Assembly (NCBI GenBank): GCA_015680685.1
Contig: MNCI01036718.1
Span: forward strand, 708,674-772,673
Direction: 5' to 3'
DNA from: Gnetum montanum
Lineage: Eukaryota > Streptophyta > Gnetopsida > Gnetales > Gnetaceae
DNA: 64,000 nt
Below, in pieces: positions 22,541-34,320 of this stretch. Under the pieces are notes generated by a model, which worked only from the letters and a program-made list of their open reading frames with translations, did no database searches and had not been told where the DNA came from. The stretch's first letter is position 1; every line of letters starts with the position of its first letter. Made by a program: the position numbers and the translations under genes.

Positions 22541-24041
22541 TGTCACAAATTAGGATGATGTACATTTGATATCACCTCAACTCTCATCATGTATACAAAG
22601 TGATAAAAGTTTTATCAAAGATATAGGATCATGGAAGACTCCATAAACATAAAAATATGGAGAAATGACCCCTTAAGGAAGGAAGAAAAATTCAAAAAAG
22701 AGAGAAGGAAATATAAAGAAGGAGAAAACATGAAGGAGAAGGAGGAAGAGAATTCAAACTGAATCTGTAGTGTCACTTGGCATCCATCTCTTATTTGGGA
22801 TCACAAAATAGGACAATTATCCCCTCTCATATGTGTTAAGACTAATACAAAACCATGTTTCTTATGGATAACCATTGGGACAAAATGGATCACCTAATAC
22901 CCACAAAATATCCACTTAATCTCTTTGTCAAGATGCAATTTTCAGCCACATTAGTGGCTAATCAGACATCACTCATGGGTTAAGTAATGTAACCATGGTT
23001 TAGACAACCACACTTCAAGGCTATATAAAAAGATGTATGGCCATAGTATCAATACCATCCAAGAGAGCATTTCATTAAGAGAAGAGAGAGTAGAGAGAGT
23101 AAACAAAAGAGAGAACTTCCCAAGAGATGGAGTGTGCTCTTAAGTACCTTCACCTACAATCATGTTATCATATGTAAGAATGTGAGAAACCCATCCACCA
23201 TTTTAGAGTCAAGAGTATCATAATAACCTCCTCAAGAGGCATTGTATTGATGCATCATTTCATTCATGCTAGTAATAGAAGTTTATAATTTGTCTCCATT
23301 TATATTATGTTTTCACTCTCTAAAGTTTTATTATTTTGATGCTCTCTCTCTCATATTTTTCAAGAAGGAAAATCAGAAGATAATAGCTTCATCAATGTCA
23401 ACATCTTCGTTATTTCATCTATTTCATTTTGATCTCATTATCACAAGAATATTATCATTTCAGTCCTATTTCAAGTTTCATTCCAAGTTGTCAAAAACCA
23501 TCAAAGATAAGTTTAAAATAGTAAGTTCAATAGAGCCAAGACTTCCTCAAAGTGATTGAAAGATAATCCTTACATGTTGTGAAGAATTTCAAAGCACTTT
23601 ATGTCCCTCTTGTTGATAAAAACTTTCCCAAGCCTGAAGTGAAGCTATCATTGATCTTACAATCATTTGCCTATATGAATCCATCTCATTTGATTAATAA
23701 CTATGTTTGAAGCATGATTTTAACTCATGATACATTAGTTTAGAGGTTCAAATATCATCCCTAAGTGTGATCTTTTATTACCCTTATCAAAATCCTTTTA
23801 AATTTGAAGCAATGAATCATTGTTAACATTTTCAACATTCCAAAACACCACAACCTAACTACATCCCATGGTTAGGCATAATGAGATGACCATGAGTCCA
23901 GCATGACTTATGATCTACAAAACCGTCAGTAAGTTACTACTCATGATCAATATTTCAGATGAATTTTTAAGCAAGGCTAGTTAATCTTAGAAGCTTAAAG
24001 GGATCTTACTTCCATTGTGTTGCTCTTCAAAATATACAACA
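22541..24041 (+). mobile_element. Candidate solo LTR inside RTE copy 2
   Basis: A 1.5-kb block separates two consecutive parts of one RTE copy. It starts TGTCACAAAT and ends TACAACA. It is flanked by ATGCA and ATGTC, an imperfect duplication. A good TATA box, GGCTATATAAAAAG, lies near 23022, followed by purine-rich GAGAGA stretches. No protein domains are found. These are LTR-like traits, but no second copy is present here to prove it. Confidence 0.45.
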
Positions 24042-24720
24042 ATGTCAAAATCGTTTTTATAGGATCATTGTTTAATCTTCTTTACATAATTCAAATCATC
24101 TAAGTCATCATTCCTATTACTTATCTAAAATAGAAGCCACTCCAAGTCTTTCTCTAATGTCTGTATTATGTAGTTTATCTCTTCTGGTAATATTCAACAT
24201 ACATTTAAGCATTTGCATTTCTACTACACTAATTTTTTGTTCACACTTCTTATTTATTGTCTAACATTTAGTACCATATAAGATAGCAATCTTAATTACT
24301 ATCCTCTAAAATTTTTCAATTAGTTTTTTTTTTTGTATTATTTTATTACATAGAACACTACTATCTTGTCTCCATTTTAATCATCCTACTTTAATTTTAT
24401 TTCTTATATCTTTATTAATTTTATCATCTAATTAGAGAATTGATTTTAGGTAGTAGAATTATTTGTAGAAAGGGACTCTCTGGACTTAACTTATCATTTC
24501 TATTTTATCATTTTTTATGTTGTTATTGAAATTGCATTCTATATATTCTATCTTACTTTTGCTAATTCTTAAGCCTTTTGATTCCAAAGCATGTCTTCAC
24601 TTCTTCATTTTAGAAACAATGTCTTCTTGAGCTACACTAAGGGATTTCATCTTGTATTTCCTTTGTTAATTCATCCATAAGAGTAAGCTCTATTGTAGAA
24701 TAGAACACTTATTCATATTC
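24042..24720 (-). pseudogene. RTE-type LINE copy 2, reverse transcriptase part
   Basis: The minus strand begins near 24720 with the RTE block 'DELTKEIQDEIP'. It then has a decayed catalytic region (AQEDIV where FADDIV is expected), 'LESKGL', a long decayed stretch, and 'CSRNAN' / 'RETW' type remnants of the 'VAEMRMLRW' and 'DIREKLGVA' blocks near 24130-24230. Stops and frameshifts are abundant. It continues at 22540. Confidence 0.68.
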
Positions 24721-25099
24721 TAGAAAATTCACAATGAAATAAGATGAAATCAAGGATCAAAAAGAATAATATTCAATATTTGATTAATAAGAAAAATATT
24801 TAATCTTTAATTGATTAAATGCTTTTAGTTTCTGATCGCTCCAAAATAATGTCTAAGGCTTTATATGGGCAGGAATGTTGGATAAATTAAAGATATTCTA
24901 TTTAAATTCTACTTTTACCCCCTCAAAAGCTCTACTTGAAAAATGCTTTTCATAAAATCTTCAAATTAGAGTTTGAAATATGCTTTGATTGGTCTACAAT
25001 ATGGACATAATTATGAATCTATGATAAAAAGAATGTTCCCTCTAACTACCTCTACTCTTTCAAAGATCATCTCCTTTTCTAGAAAAATGGTATCCTAGC
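24721..25099. other. AT-rich stretch, no gene seen
   Basis: No gene. The 24960-25045 part is similar to 20905-20970 in the same orientation. Confidence 0.5.
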
Positions 25100-25500
25100 A
25101 TAGACAACAGTAGCTACAACACCCATAGGTACATCCACTTATCCCAATTTAGATCCAACTCCCAAGTTTTCCAATTGAGCTATGGGATAAGGAGGTTTTC
25201 CTAACCATTGATGGTTAGTTTAGGAAGGACATTGCACTAGACAAACCTATTGTAAATAAAACTATACTCATAGATGCTCAAATGTACATTTATATGTCTC
25301 TTTTAATAGAGCTTAGATTAAAGATTTTGATTGTCATCTCCTATGAGAAAAGTCATCAGCTATTGGAGCTTGAAAACTTTATGAATAGTTGTAGACATTG
25401 TTTTAAATCTAGGCATATTACCAAGTAATATCTAGACTTATAAACTTACATTTGATCTAGGCTAAAAGCTCCAAAACCTACCCACACAACCATTGCAACT
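25100..25500 (+). pseudogene. L1 ORF1-like zinc-knuckle remnant
   Basis: Plus-strand translation around 25190-25440 gives 'FRKDIALDKPIVNKT', 'ELRLKILIVI' and then 'NSCRHCFKSRHITKQ'. That order is typical of the DUF4283 / zinc-knuckle protein encoded by ORF1 of plant L1 LINEs: a 'PLALD..T..RT' block followed by a CX2CX4HX4C knuckle. The last Cys of the knuckle is not readable. It is probably an RNA-binding protein of a LINE whose reverse transcriptase is not next to it. Confidence 0.55.
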
Positions 25501-26450
25501 CACCGTAGATAACCATGCTTTCCTCAACTCCCCTTCTATGCCATCTTCAACAACCCTTCCACTCCCTCCTATAGTTCAATCCTTGCTATATAATATGTCA
25601 TCCATACTATCATTCCACTAGCTCCCTATGCAACATCCCTCCTCCATGTTACCCCTCTATCACACTACATTTTTTTTATCTCTAAAACATCTATTTCTAC
25701 TATATTCCAAAATTGATAATTAGGTGTCAACTTAGTAGTATTAATTAAATCTTTATCATCATCATCTTCTTCATTTATTACATCATCAAATTCATTATTT
25801 GTATCTAACAATTCAAGTGGCAATCCTATGTTATCATCACCATCACCATCAATCATCCTATTAACATCCCACAATTATCATAGTTACCATATCATATGTT
25901 TTCATACATGTTTTCATACAATAGTCTAAATGTGATGTATTTGTGATAGGTAATGCCTAAAAATATCAATCAACCATCATCCTTAATGTACCTTTTTGTT
26001 CTACTAGTAATTAGACACTTATAACTTTATTCTATGAATTTCGAGTTGGTCCATGAATCCTCGCAATGTGGTTTCAAGTGATTATAAAAAATCTTTATTC
26101 AAGTAAGATGTACCTAGACACATTCCATAGACAAAAACAAAGATTCAAATCATTTCTAATCATTCTATCATATTAATTATCTTAAATTTACTTTCACATG
26201 TACATTACTTTTCCAATGTCATTTATATTTTCATTGCATATTAATAACTCAAAAGAATAAGGATGACTAGTTTCAAGCATAACATATAATCATTTAATAA
26301 CCCAATAGTGATATCACTTGATTTAATTAGTTACAAGTTGCTTGGTAATCCTAGTGATAGTTATACTAGCCTATGATATGTACAACAAGCTAGGACCCAA
26401 TGCTTATTTCTATTAGGCTAATATAAGATTTAGTTTCCACTATTTCTTAG
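25501..26450. other. No gene recognised
   Basis: The stretch is AT-rich. Apparent short open frames here are low-complexity (Asp/Asn-rich from ATC repeats near 25750-25860). Confidence 0.5.
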
Positions 26451-27302
26451 ATTTAAAACTTAATATTCAATTTACAATATTTTACTTTTCCTTTTCATGC
26501 TAAATAATATCATATCATATGCCTCACTGTGAGTTAAACCACATACTTTGATAATAACTAACTCAATTAAGAGGATGAAAATCAACAATCATGTATTAAC
26601 TCTCTAGAAGCTACATTAACCCATCCATGGATTATAATTAGGTTGCATGTAATACTTTTATATTTTCATAATTAGGCTAAAGATGACCAAAATGTGCAAG
26701 AAAACTTCCTAAATTGCTATTCCAAGTTTGGAAACAACCAAGACAAGGTGAGAAAAATAAGGAAATAGCAAAGGATCTACAAGTTGTGCTTGAGAAATTT
26801 TTCCTATGATTTTTATCTTGTTTGGTTAATATATGGAGTATGTTTCTTGCTTGTACCACCATTAGAGAACATGAGATGCCTTGAGGAAAACTCTTGAGTT
26901 GATGAGAGGTTAACAAGAGTGTGAACATAGAGCACATTGAGTGAGTGCATATGTGGTTGCAACCCCAAGATCACTTGTATGGTGGATTGGCCTACCTATT
27001 CTTGATCATGCTTGTGTGCAAGATCTCAGTCCTAGATTGTAGAAGACACTCTCATTTGATTATCTCTAGAATTTATCACAACCATTATATGGTTGTACAA
27101 TCTCATGCTTTGTAGCATCATTCGAGTGTGTAAGGCTATTTGATGTTTTGTGAATTGTGGAACCCTATTGTAATCTTCTTGTTCAATAATTGGAGACAAC
27201 TAGTTTTCTTGTTTTCTAAAAAATTACTTATCCTTTAATAATATCTAGATTTAATATCAAAAGGTTATTTAATATTTGACTAAACCTACTCTAGCTAATT
27301 AT
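26450..27302 (+). repeat. Probable 5' LTR of element C (left end uncertain)
   Basis: The sequence directly upstream of the tRNA-iMet primer site must be the 5' LTR of element C. The right end is near 27300-27302. The left end cannot be placed because the 3' LTR of C is absent. No coding sequence is visible. Confidence 0.45.
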
Positions 27303-27318
27303 TGGTATCAAAGCTTAG
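27303..27318 (+). other. tRNA-iMet primer binding site of element C
   Basis: TGGTATCAAAGCTTAG matches the common plant primer site TGGTATCAGAGC with one G>A change. It differs from all other elements in the window, which use tRNA-Asp. Confidence 0.85.
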
Positions 27319-27359
27319 TTTTTCTTACACTTGTTTGGAAGAACTTTATCAAATATAGA

Positions 27360-28560
27360 TGGTGCCTATGAAGAAATAGGTTTAGGCATTGAATAGAGGC
27401 ATGGTGAGCATTAAGTCAACCTTCCAATTATGGTTGTTTGGTTGGATGAAATCGGCACAAATTTAGCTAGAAATGTTGATCCTAGCCATATCCAAATACA
27501 CAGAGGTGATGAGCATTCACGTTCAGCTGAAGACATTTCATAACCTAGTGGAGATGAAGTGGATGATGAGAATGGATAATCCAGATATGGAAGTATAGAA
27601 ATCCATCAATCAAGGATTCTAATACAAGAGAATCCTATTCCTTAGATGAAAATTCCAAGGGCTCCAACAGTGGAAACTACTTCTTTCCTTGGCAAGCTTG
27701 GTAAGGAGGATGAACCAAGGCTTGCTAAAGCATTTTGAAATGTTGTCAAACTTTCATATGTTAGATTGAAAACTTTCAATGATGTAGATGATGCCAATGC
27801 TTTTTCAAGTTAGCTATATGCACTTGAAAAGCACTTTGAGTAGGATGAGGTATCAAATAACTTAATAGTACTTATTTTTGAATCCAAATTAGAAGGCATG
27901 ACTTCTACATAGTGGAAAAAGGATTCCCAAGATTATGAAAGACAAAATGGTCAACCCATCAAAGATTAAAATCTGATGAAATATAGGTTGAGAAGAAAAT
28001 TTGAACAGTCTCATTAGAGATAAGAGATCATTATGAACTTGAAATTCTAAGGTAAGGTGACAAGGATGTCAAATAATTCTACATCAAATTTTGTGACCTA
28101 TTCCATCAAGTTAAAGTAAACTAGGAGTATGAATAGGCTTTAATCTTTTTAGAAGTTCTCAAAATGATGTGCTAGTAGGAGTTGTCTTTTCATGAGCCAT
28201 AAACCCTTGATGAGGCTTATGATTTGGCACTCAAGGTAGAAAAGAATTTAAGTGGATTTAAAAATAGGAGAAAATAAAAGTTGACAAGGGATCCAAATCA
28301 GAGAAAGGACCCAAGTCCAAATCTAAAAACAAGGATTATAGCCATAACAAGAAGACATAGAAGGGATATGAGAATAGCTCATCCAAGATTCAATGCTTCA
28401 AGTGTGGAGAATGGGGACAATAATAATGGGAATTTCAACTTCACACAATAGTCAAGGGCAAAGAAGTGCAAACCATGGAGGTGAAGGAGATATCATGCTA
28501 AGTTATTTAGAGAGGTAATTCTAATGCTCCTAATATTGAGGAAGTTTTTAAATTAAATTC
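27360..28560 (+). pseudogene. gag of element C, decayed
   Basis: Plus strand, starting near the ATG at 27360. The central gag core near 27690-28220 is full of stops. A Lys/Ser-rich stretch (28270-28380) precedes a decayed zinc knuckle at about 28390-28440 (CFKCGEWGQ with the rest stopped). The Cys pair is kept, while the His and last Cys are lost. Confidence 0.65.
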
Positions 28561-29130
28561 TTGTGCATTCATGGGAAATTTGAGTAAAGGGAACCATCCT
28601 ACTAGTAATTTATTATTTTGAATTAAAGCTAGATGTTTATTTAATGAGGAATGAATTCATGTTTTGATTAATGAGAAAGCCCAAGAAAATATTATTTCTT
28701 CTAGAGTAGTTATTAGATTGTCTTTGGTAAATAATCCTCATCCTAGACCCTATAAGATGCATTTGGTTGTTTAGAGATTTCTCTAAAAAGGTGAGGGAAC
28801 AATGTACTTTAAAACTTAAAATTGAAGGTTTTCATGATGTTGTGAAGTTTGATGTGCTTCTAATAGATTGTGATAATGTAATTCTTAGTAGACCTTGGAA
28901 TTTTGATAATGATGCTTAGTTTTATGAAGCAAGAGATATATGGACTTTAGCTATATCTAATGGAATCCATGAGTTGATTCCTATGATGGCTAAACAAGTG
29001 AGGTAGCAAAGCTTACTTAATGCTTACTTAATCTTTCTAGGAGAGAGGGAATACATTAAGAACCATGATGAAATAGGTTTTAAATTTATTGTTGTATCAA
29101 CAATTGCTTCTAACCATGATGATGTGTAGA
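28560..29130 (+). pseudogene. Protease region of element C, decayed
   Basis: Lies between gag and RT. 'LINEKAQENIISSRVV' (about 28655-28710) corresponds to the protease active-site block, where L.D.GA..N.IS is expected; the catalytic Asp reads Asn. Further on, 'DVLLIDCDNVILSRPW' is recognisable across a frameshift near 28850-28900 as the block before the end of the domain. Confidence 0.6.
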
Positions 29131-29990
29131 TTAAACTTCCTACATATGTGTTAGGCTTAAAGGAGAAATGTTTCAAGGTATTCAAGGAGGAATTCAATGA
29201 ATTACCACCAATGAGAAATGTACAACATCAAATTGGTTTCATTCATGGTGCTACAATTCCAAATGAGAGGGCTTATTGGATGGCACCAAATCAAAGGGCT
29301 AAATTTCAAAGATAACCATAGTTGTTACTTGAAAATGGCTTCAAGATGGAATCCATTTCATCTTATGTAGATCCAAAAGTGCTAGTGCCAAAGAAGAACA
29401 ATGACGAATGGAAGATGTGCATTAATTCCATGATAGTGAACAAGATAATAGTGAGGTATAGGTTTCCTGTTCTAATTTCCTTACCAATGTAGAGATTTTT
29501 TGCAAAATTGATTAGAAGATTGGTTACCATCAAATAAGAATCAAGCATGGTGATGAATGGAAGATATCTTTGAAGACACTGGATGGATTATTTGAGTGGT
29601 TGGTGATGTCATTTGGGCTCATGAATGCAACTACTACATTCATAAGGTTGATGCATGAAGTATTGAAGGCCTTGAATAGCAAGTGATGTATTATATTTTT
29701 TAACAATATTTTGGTGTATAGCTCTAATGAGGAAGAGCACATGGATCACTTGTAGATGGTGTGTCTTGTATTAGAGGAGGCATAATTTGTGATCAATGTG
29801 AAGAAAATCCATTTCTTCAAGAAAGAAATCACATATTTGGAGCATATGGTTTATAAAAACAAAATTCTGATGGAAGCTACCAAGGTAAAGATAATGAGAA
29901 ATGGGCCAACTCTTAAGAATGTTGGAAATATAAGATCATTTTTTGATTTCGTGAGTTTTTATAGACAATTCATCAAAAATTTTAATGGTA
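29130..29990 (+). pseudogene. Reverse transcriptase of element C
   Basis: Plus strand. Blocks in order are 'HQIGFIHGATIPNERAYWMAP', 'VLVPKKNNDEWKMCINS', 'NKI.VRYRFP', '[16 protein letters not shown]', '[16 protein letters not shown]' and 'IIFFNNILVYS'. The active site normally reads FDDILVYS; both catalytic Asp are Asn here (29702-29707), two G>A changes. Downstream is the connection 'FRSFFDF.SFYRQFIKNF' (29930-29980). The enzyme would be dead even if the stops were ignored. Confidence 0.9.
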
Positions 29991-30480
29991 TTTCATGGCC
30001 TATGTTTGCTTTATTGAAGAAAAATAAATATTTCAAGTGGAAGAATAAAACCCAAGGGATCTTTGACTTATTGAAGGTAAAGACTACTAGTGAATCGATG
30101 CTTTCGATTCCAAATTTTTAGAAGCTTTATTAAGTGGAGAAGGATGCAAGTGGACTTGTCATTGGTGGGGTACTTTCCCAAGAAGGTAGGTTTGTTACTT
30201 TTCTTTTTCTTTTTCTTTTTTGAAAAGTTGAATGAAACAAGAAAAGGGTATAGTACATATGAGAAGGAGTTGTACACTAGCATTAGAAACATTACTTATT
30301 GCCAAAGAAGTTTACTTTGATGACAAACCACAAAGCACTACAATTTCTAAACTCCCAAAAGAAGTTAAGTGTAAAGCACTTGAAGTGAGTTCCATAGTTA
30401 CAAGAGTTTAATTTTATGTTGAAATACAAAACTAGGAAAGCCAAAGTGGTGGTTGATGCATTATCTAAGGTGCATGTGGT
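29990..30480 (+). pseudogene. RNase H of element C, decayed
   Basis: Plus strand. 'FALLKKNKYFKW' leads to 'VEKDASGLVIGGVLSQ' (about 30130-30185), where the catalytic Asp of the DAS block is kept. Then come 'YSTYEKEL' (30250-30275) with the Glu, and a decayed 'TNHKALQFL'. The domain ends with 'RKAKVVVDALSK' near 30435-30470, the standard boundary before integrase. A run of CTTTTT units at 30201-30225 has disturbed the middle of the domain. Confidence 0.8.
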
Positions 30481-30559
30481 GAATTTCAGCGTACCTCATG
30501 TGGAACGTATGGGTGATTTTTCTAATTTATATGCACATGATGTTAATTTTGGATAGGTT

Positions 30560-31130
30560 TGGAGGAGGCTCAAAGAGCCATTATTAACAAGGATACACTA
30601 GTATAGGAACTATCATATTCAAGATGAACTAATATTTAAAAATGAAAAAGCATGTGTTCCTAATTGTGATTTGCAAAATAATATTTTGTTTGAAAATCAT
30701 TGCAATGACATGATAGTTACATGAGCAAGGATAAAATATTCGAACTTGTGGGTAGGAACTATTTTTAGCTTGGTATCATAACTAAAGTTTTAAAATTTAT
30801 GAAAGAGTGTTTGACTTGTCAGAAATTCAAAGAAGATAAAGGAGTTGATAGACATTACATGCCTTTGCCAATTCCCAAGGATCCATGGGAAATTGTATCT
30901 ATGGATTTTGTGAGTGTTATTACAAGAACCAAAAGTGGAAATGATGCAATTTTTTTTATTGTAGACAAATTTTCCAAGATGGCACACTTTATTTCATGTA
31001 AAAAGGTGAGTGATGCTTCCTATGTTGCAAATTTGTTTTTCGAGCATGTTATGAAGTTGTATGGAATTCCTTTGAATATTGTTAGTAACAAAGACTTCAA
31101 ATTCGCTAGTCACTTTTAGAGGTCCCTTTG
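30560..31130 (+). pseudogene. Integrase of element C, truncated
   Basis: Plus strand. The zinc-binding region ends with 'CLTCQKFKEDK' (30805-30840). The core begins 'PLPIPKDPWEIVSMDFV', with the first catalytic Asp in 'MDFV', then 'IFFIVDKFSKMAHFI' and 'YGIPLNIVSNKDFKFASHF', where the second Asp of the family's SDRD block reads Asn-Lys-Asp. The protein stops at about 31120, before the last Glu of the DDE triad and the C-terminal chromodomain region. The break coincides with the start of the LTR remnant of element E. Confidence 0.88.
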
Positions 31131-31418
31131 AAAAATTTTAATCCCAAGAGGGATTGCAATGTATGTGTGTTTATTATTGTTTTGTTTTTTATAATTTCAA
31201 AATTCATAAAAATCATAAAACATAAAACCATAAATATTTCTCTCTATACCTCTCATCATGGCAACACATGTTTTATTTGTAACATATGTATGATAATATC
31301 TTTTACATTTCTTAAACACAAAGACATACACAAGTGTTTACAATCCACTCAACATTGTCTTCAAAATTGTGATTTAAATAAACTATTCCTTGGGCCAAAA
31401 TCAGTGGAACCCCTATCA
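31131..31418 (+). repeat. Element E 5' LTR, left-truncated
   Basis: Aligns with the end of the 3' LTR (58545-58849): shared 'ATAAAAATCATAAAA', 'CTCATCATGGMAACA' and 'CTTTGGKC.AAA..ACTRGGAA.ACCCCTAT' type blocks. It ends CTATCA just before the primer site. Confidence 0.85.
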
Positions 31419-31419
31419 T

Positions 31420-31437
31420 TGGCACCATTGTTGGGAA
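31420..31437 (+). other. tRNA-Asp primer binding site of element E
   Basis: TGGCACCATTGTTGGGAA; all differences from TGGCGCCGTTGCCGGGGA are G>A or C>T. Confidence 0.85.
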
Positions 31438-31535
31438 AGACATTGGTGAATTACCTAGAAATAATTGAATATTCTTGATTTAATATTTATTCAAACCTAG
31501 TATTTGTTTCTTAGTGTTATGTGTAGATTTTAAGC

Positions 31536-33930
31536 ATGAATAAGATGGTGGATGATGCTAAGAGCCCACCAAAGATCTCAGCAAGAGTAGCAAAATGATA
31601 CAAGGCTTTTGTTGTCTTTGAACATTTCGACAGCCCAACTTTGACACTGGTTTTCTTAACTTATCATCAAGATAAGAAAATGATGTGGTGTGGCATTCAT
31701 GGACATTTGGTAAAGGAATGGATCATGGTCGTGATGGTAAATCTCAAATAGGTCCTAATCAACCTTGGACTATAGGAATTTCATTCATTTTATGCAGCTT
31801 TGAAGTCAAACTTTAGCAATTATGAGCTTCAACCTAGGTAAGAGCTCTAAGATCAAATGATGAAGGAGGAGATCCATCGTGGCTTTTCATGTAACCACTC
31901 AAATGAGGAGCAAGGTAAGAAAGAAGATATTAAAGATAAAGGGTCACTCTACCATTAAGACCCATTATTAGTGGTTATCAATCCTAATGCATCCCAAACC
32001 TATGAGGATGATCTCCTCCCCAAGTTTCAACACCTTCATTTATTAGGATCATCTAATGATGATAATTTCCCCTTGTTTGACTGGGGTGATTATCATGAGC
32101 TGAACAAAGCTATCTACATTCCATGAGAGCATCTTCATGATATCAAGATCAAACAGATAAACATGGTTGATGTTCCATTATACAAAGAGTATGCTAGTGA
32201 TGATTTCCAACTGCATTTGTAGGCATTTGATACTAGTTATTTACAAGGGATCATTAGTGATTGGCAAAATTTGCAGTTGCTCCCTTGCATCTTCATTGAG
32301 AAAGCAAAAAACTTGTATTATTTCCATCTAGGTTAATTCAAGCATTGGTAAACATGGTTAAAATATTCAATACCAAATTCCAAACCTATGTATAAATTTT
32401 TTACATCTTGAAGGATATGGTTAGATGGAGGCAACGAGCCTGTGAATCACTAAACATTGTCATCAATAGGTATCTCAAAATAGTCCATCACTATCTAAAC
32501 CATGGCTTTTGCCAAAGCAAGCATCTCATGCATATCATGAAAGGCCTAAGGTAGAACACAAGTGAGCAAGTAGATATGTATGTAATGGGCCAAGTCCACA
32601 AAAAATCTATGGCCAAAATCAAAGTGCTTCTAGACACCATTTCTAGTTTAAAAGGTGAAAATAAAAATAAAAATTCTCAAAGGAGTATAACTACAATCCC
32701 ATGCATGGAAAGGAGGCCGAAATTATTGAAGGTATAGCCAAACCTTCTTCTATTATTAAGGCCTTGCAACGTGATTAAGTTAAAACTTATAAAGGCTTGG
32801 CAGAATTGGCCCACTAGGTGGATCAATTTTGGGATGCAATGGATAAGAAAATGACCACTATCCTTAAGGACATTAAGGGTAGAATGGTTGAAGTGGTAGA
32901 AAACAAAGTTATACCACCTAAACATAGCTATCATTATGAAGGAAAAGCTCTTTTCCTCTAAGGAAACAAAAGAGGATTTACATGAGGCTTCCTCATCCTC
33001 CAGTGATGAGGGTTCTTACAAGTATTATTTAGTTCCTCGTGACTAATAGTGCTACCTAGTCATGGACCACATGATTAGTGAAATAAGATGAGCTAGGATC
33101 CCTTTGAAGCCTAATTTCATTAAGAGGCAAACACGAAGGGTTCCCTTTTATGGCCAAGCATACTATTCTTCAGGTGTGTACTTGTAATACATTTAGTAGT
33201 ACTAGTAGTGGTAAACTTGTAATCCTTAGGGTGCTACTCCATGTAATTCTCCAATGTAACAAAAAATGTCATTTTCTCCAAACTCCTACTCTCCAGGTAT
33301 TCAAGAATGTACTTATTCATCTCAATAGATGATATCTCACTAGAATGAGCTTGTGTTCATTAGTCCTACCTTACAAGCTCTCCATCATTAATAATAGCTT
33401 CTACTACCTAATCTAATGCAAGGTGAGATCCCTAGTCAACTACAAATGAGGGAATATAAATCTTGTAATCTTGCATATTATGTTGATCAAACTTCAACTT
33501 ATGCTACTATGGAATATTACCAAGCTCTTATTAATATGGTTGTGGAGGGAAATCTAAGATCCCATGGCAGGAAATTTTTTTTGTAACTACAAACATGAAT
33601 GCCATGGGGCTAGGTTTACCCATCTTCTTCCTTATGTGGAGAGGATAATTCTTGTAGAAGAATAGGAGTCAAAATCCAAGAGATCCCTTTACCATTTCTT
33701 GAATGTTTTCAAAGCAAAACATCCACTTCAGGAAAGATTTCTTTAACTATATCATGTTGCTCAAATGTCATGACACCTAATGGCAATGATGTCATGATAA
33801 TTACCATGTATAACATAGCCACACAGGTAATAAAAAAGGCAATCTATTTGAAAAAGAACCAATCCTAGTAGTCCCATTCTGAAGATCTAGATTAGTGAGA
33901 AAGGTCATTACCTAGTTCTTCCAAACTCTG
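31536..33930 (+). pseudogene. gag of element E, decayed
   Basis: Plus strand from the ATG at 31536 (MNKMVDDAKSPPKISARVAK). An acidic stretch 'DDNFPLFDWGDYHELNKAI' lies near 32060-32120. The downstream part is too broken to follow continuously, and I cannot point to a clean zinc knuckle. Assignment rests on its place between primer site and protease, and on a remote likeness in layout to the gags of A, B and D. It is clearly another subfamily. Confidence 0.6.
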
Positions 33931-34320
33931 GTTTGAGAGTCAACATCATTTCATTATAGTAGTACCTTGATTAAGGGCTCCTCTCTCTCAAAAGTAATAA
34001 CATTAATTTGGATCTGGTAGACCAATAATACACTTATCCTATGGGATAAGTTAATGATGTAATGACCACTTTAGCAAGATGGTCATACCCTGCTAATTTC
34101 TTGGTGATTAAACTAAAGAATAATATGGGAGACAACTTCTCTATCATTATGGGAAGGGTATGGCTATGTATCATTGATGCTAGGCTAGTCTTCCAATGCC
34201 TCCACCCTAAAATCAACATGAAAGATACAACTAGGAAGACATACACAAGTGAATTTCATATGATCCTTCCTATTTTTGTGGCAAGCATGGTTGCAACTAT
34301 TGTGTTATAGAGTGTCTTTG
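33930..34320 (+). pseudogene. Protease C-terminal part of element E
   Basis: The plus-strand block 'WSYPANFLVIKLKNNMGDNFSIIMGRVWL' (about 34085-34160) corresponds to 'WSYPVDFLVI..GENCKGNFPIITE' in element D and to the protease end in B. The active-site Asp block is not readable. Confidence 0.65.

Larger units (their letters stand above)
27303..31130 (+). mobile_element. Element C: chromovirus-like Ty3/gypsy element, truncated
   Basis: Plus-strand internal region with gag, protease, RT, RNase H and integrase in that order, ending abruptly inside integrase where the LTR remnant of element E begins. The tRNA-iMet primer site and the RT style ('NERAYWMAP', 'PFLVYS'-type active site) fit chromovirus-like gypsy elements. 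There is no 3' LTR. The frame is broken throughout by in-frame TAG/TAA/TGA. Confidence 0.85.

Noticed and set aside
25665-25874. Asp/Asn-rich minus-strand frame as a gene
   Set aside because: It comes from ATC/GAT repeats and has no start context, relatives or domains.
30090-30320. Plus-strand 76-codon frame with a Phe run
   Set aside because: It is a shifted frame over RNase H of element C caused by the CTTTTT repeat.
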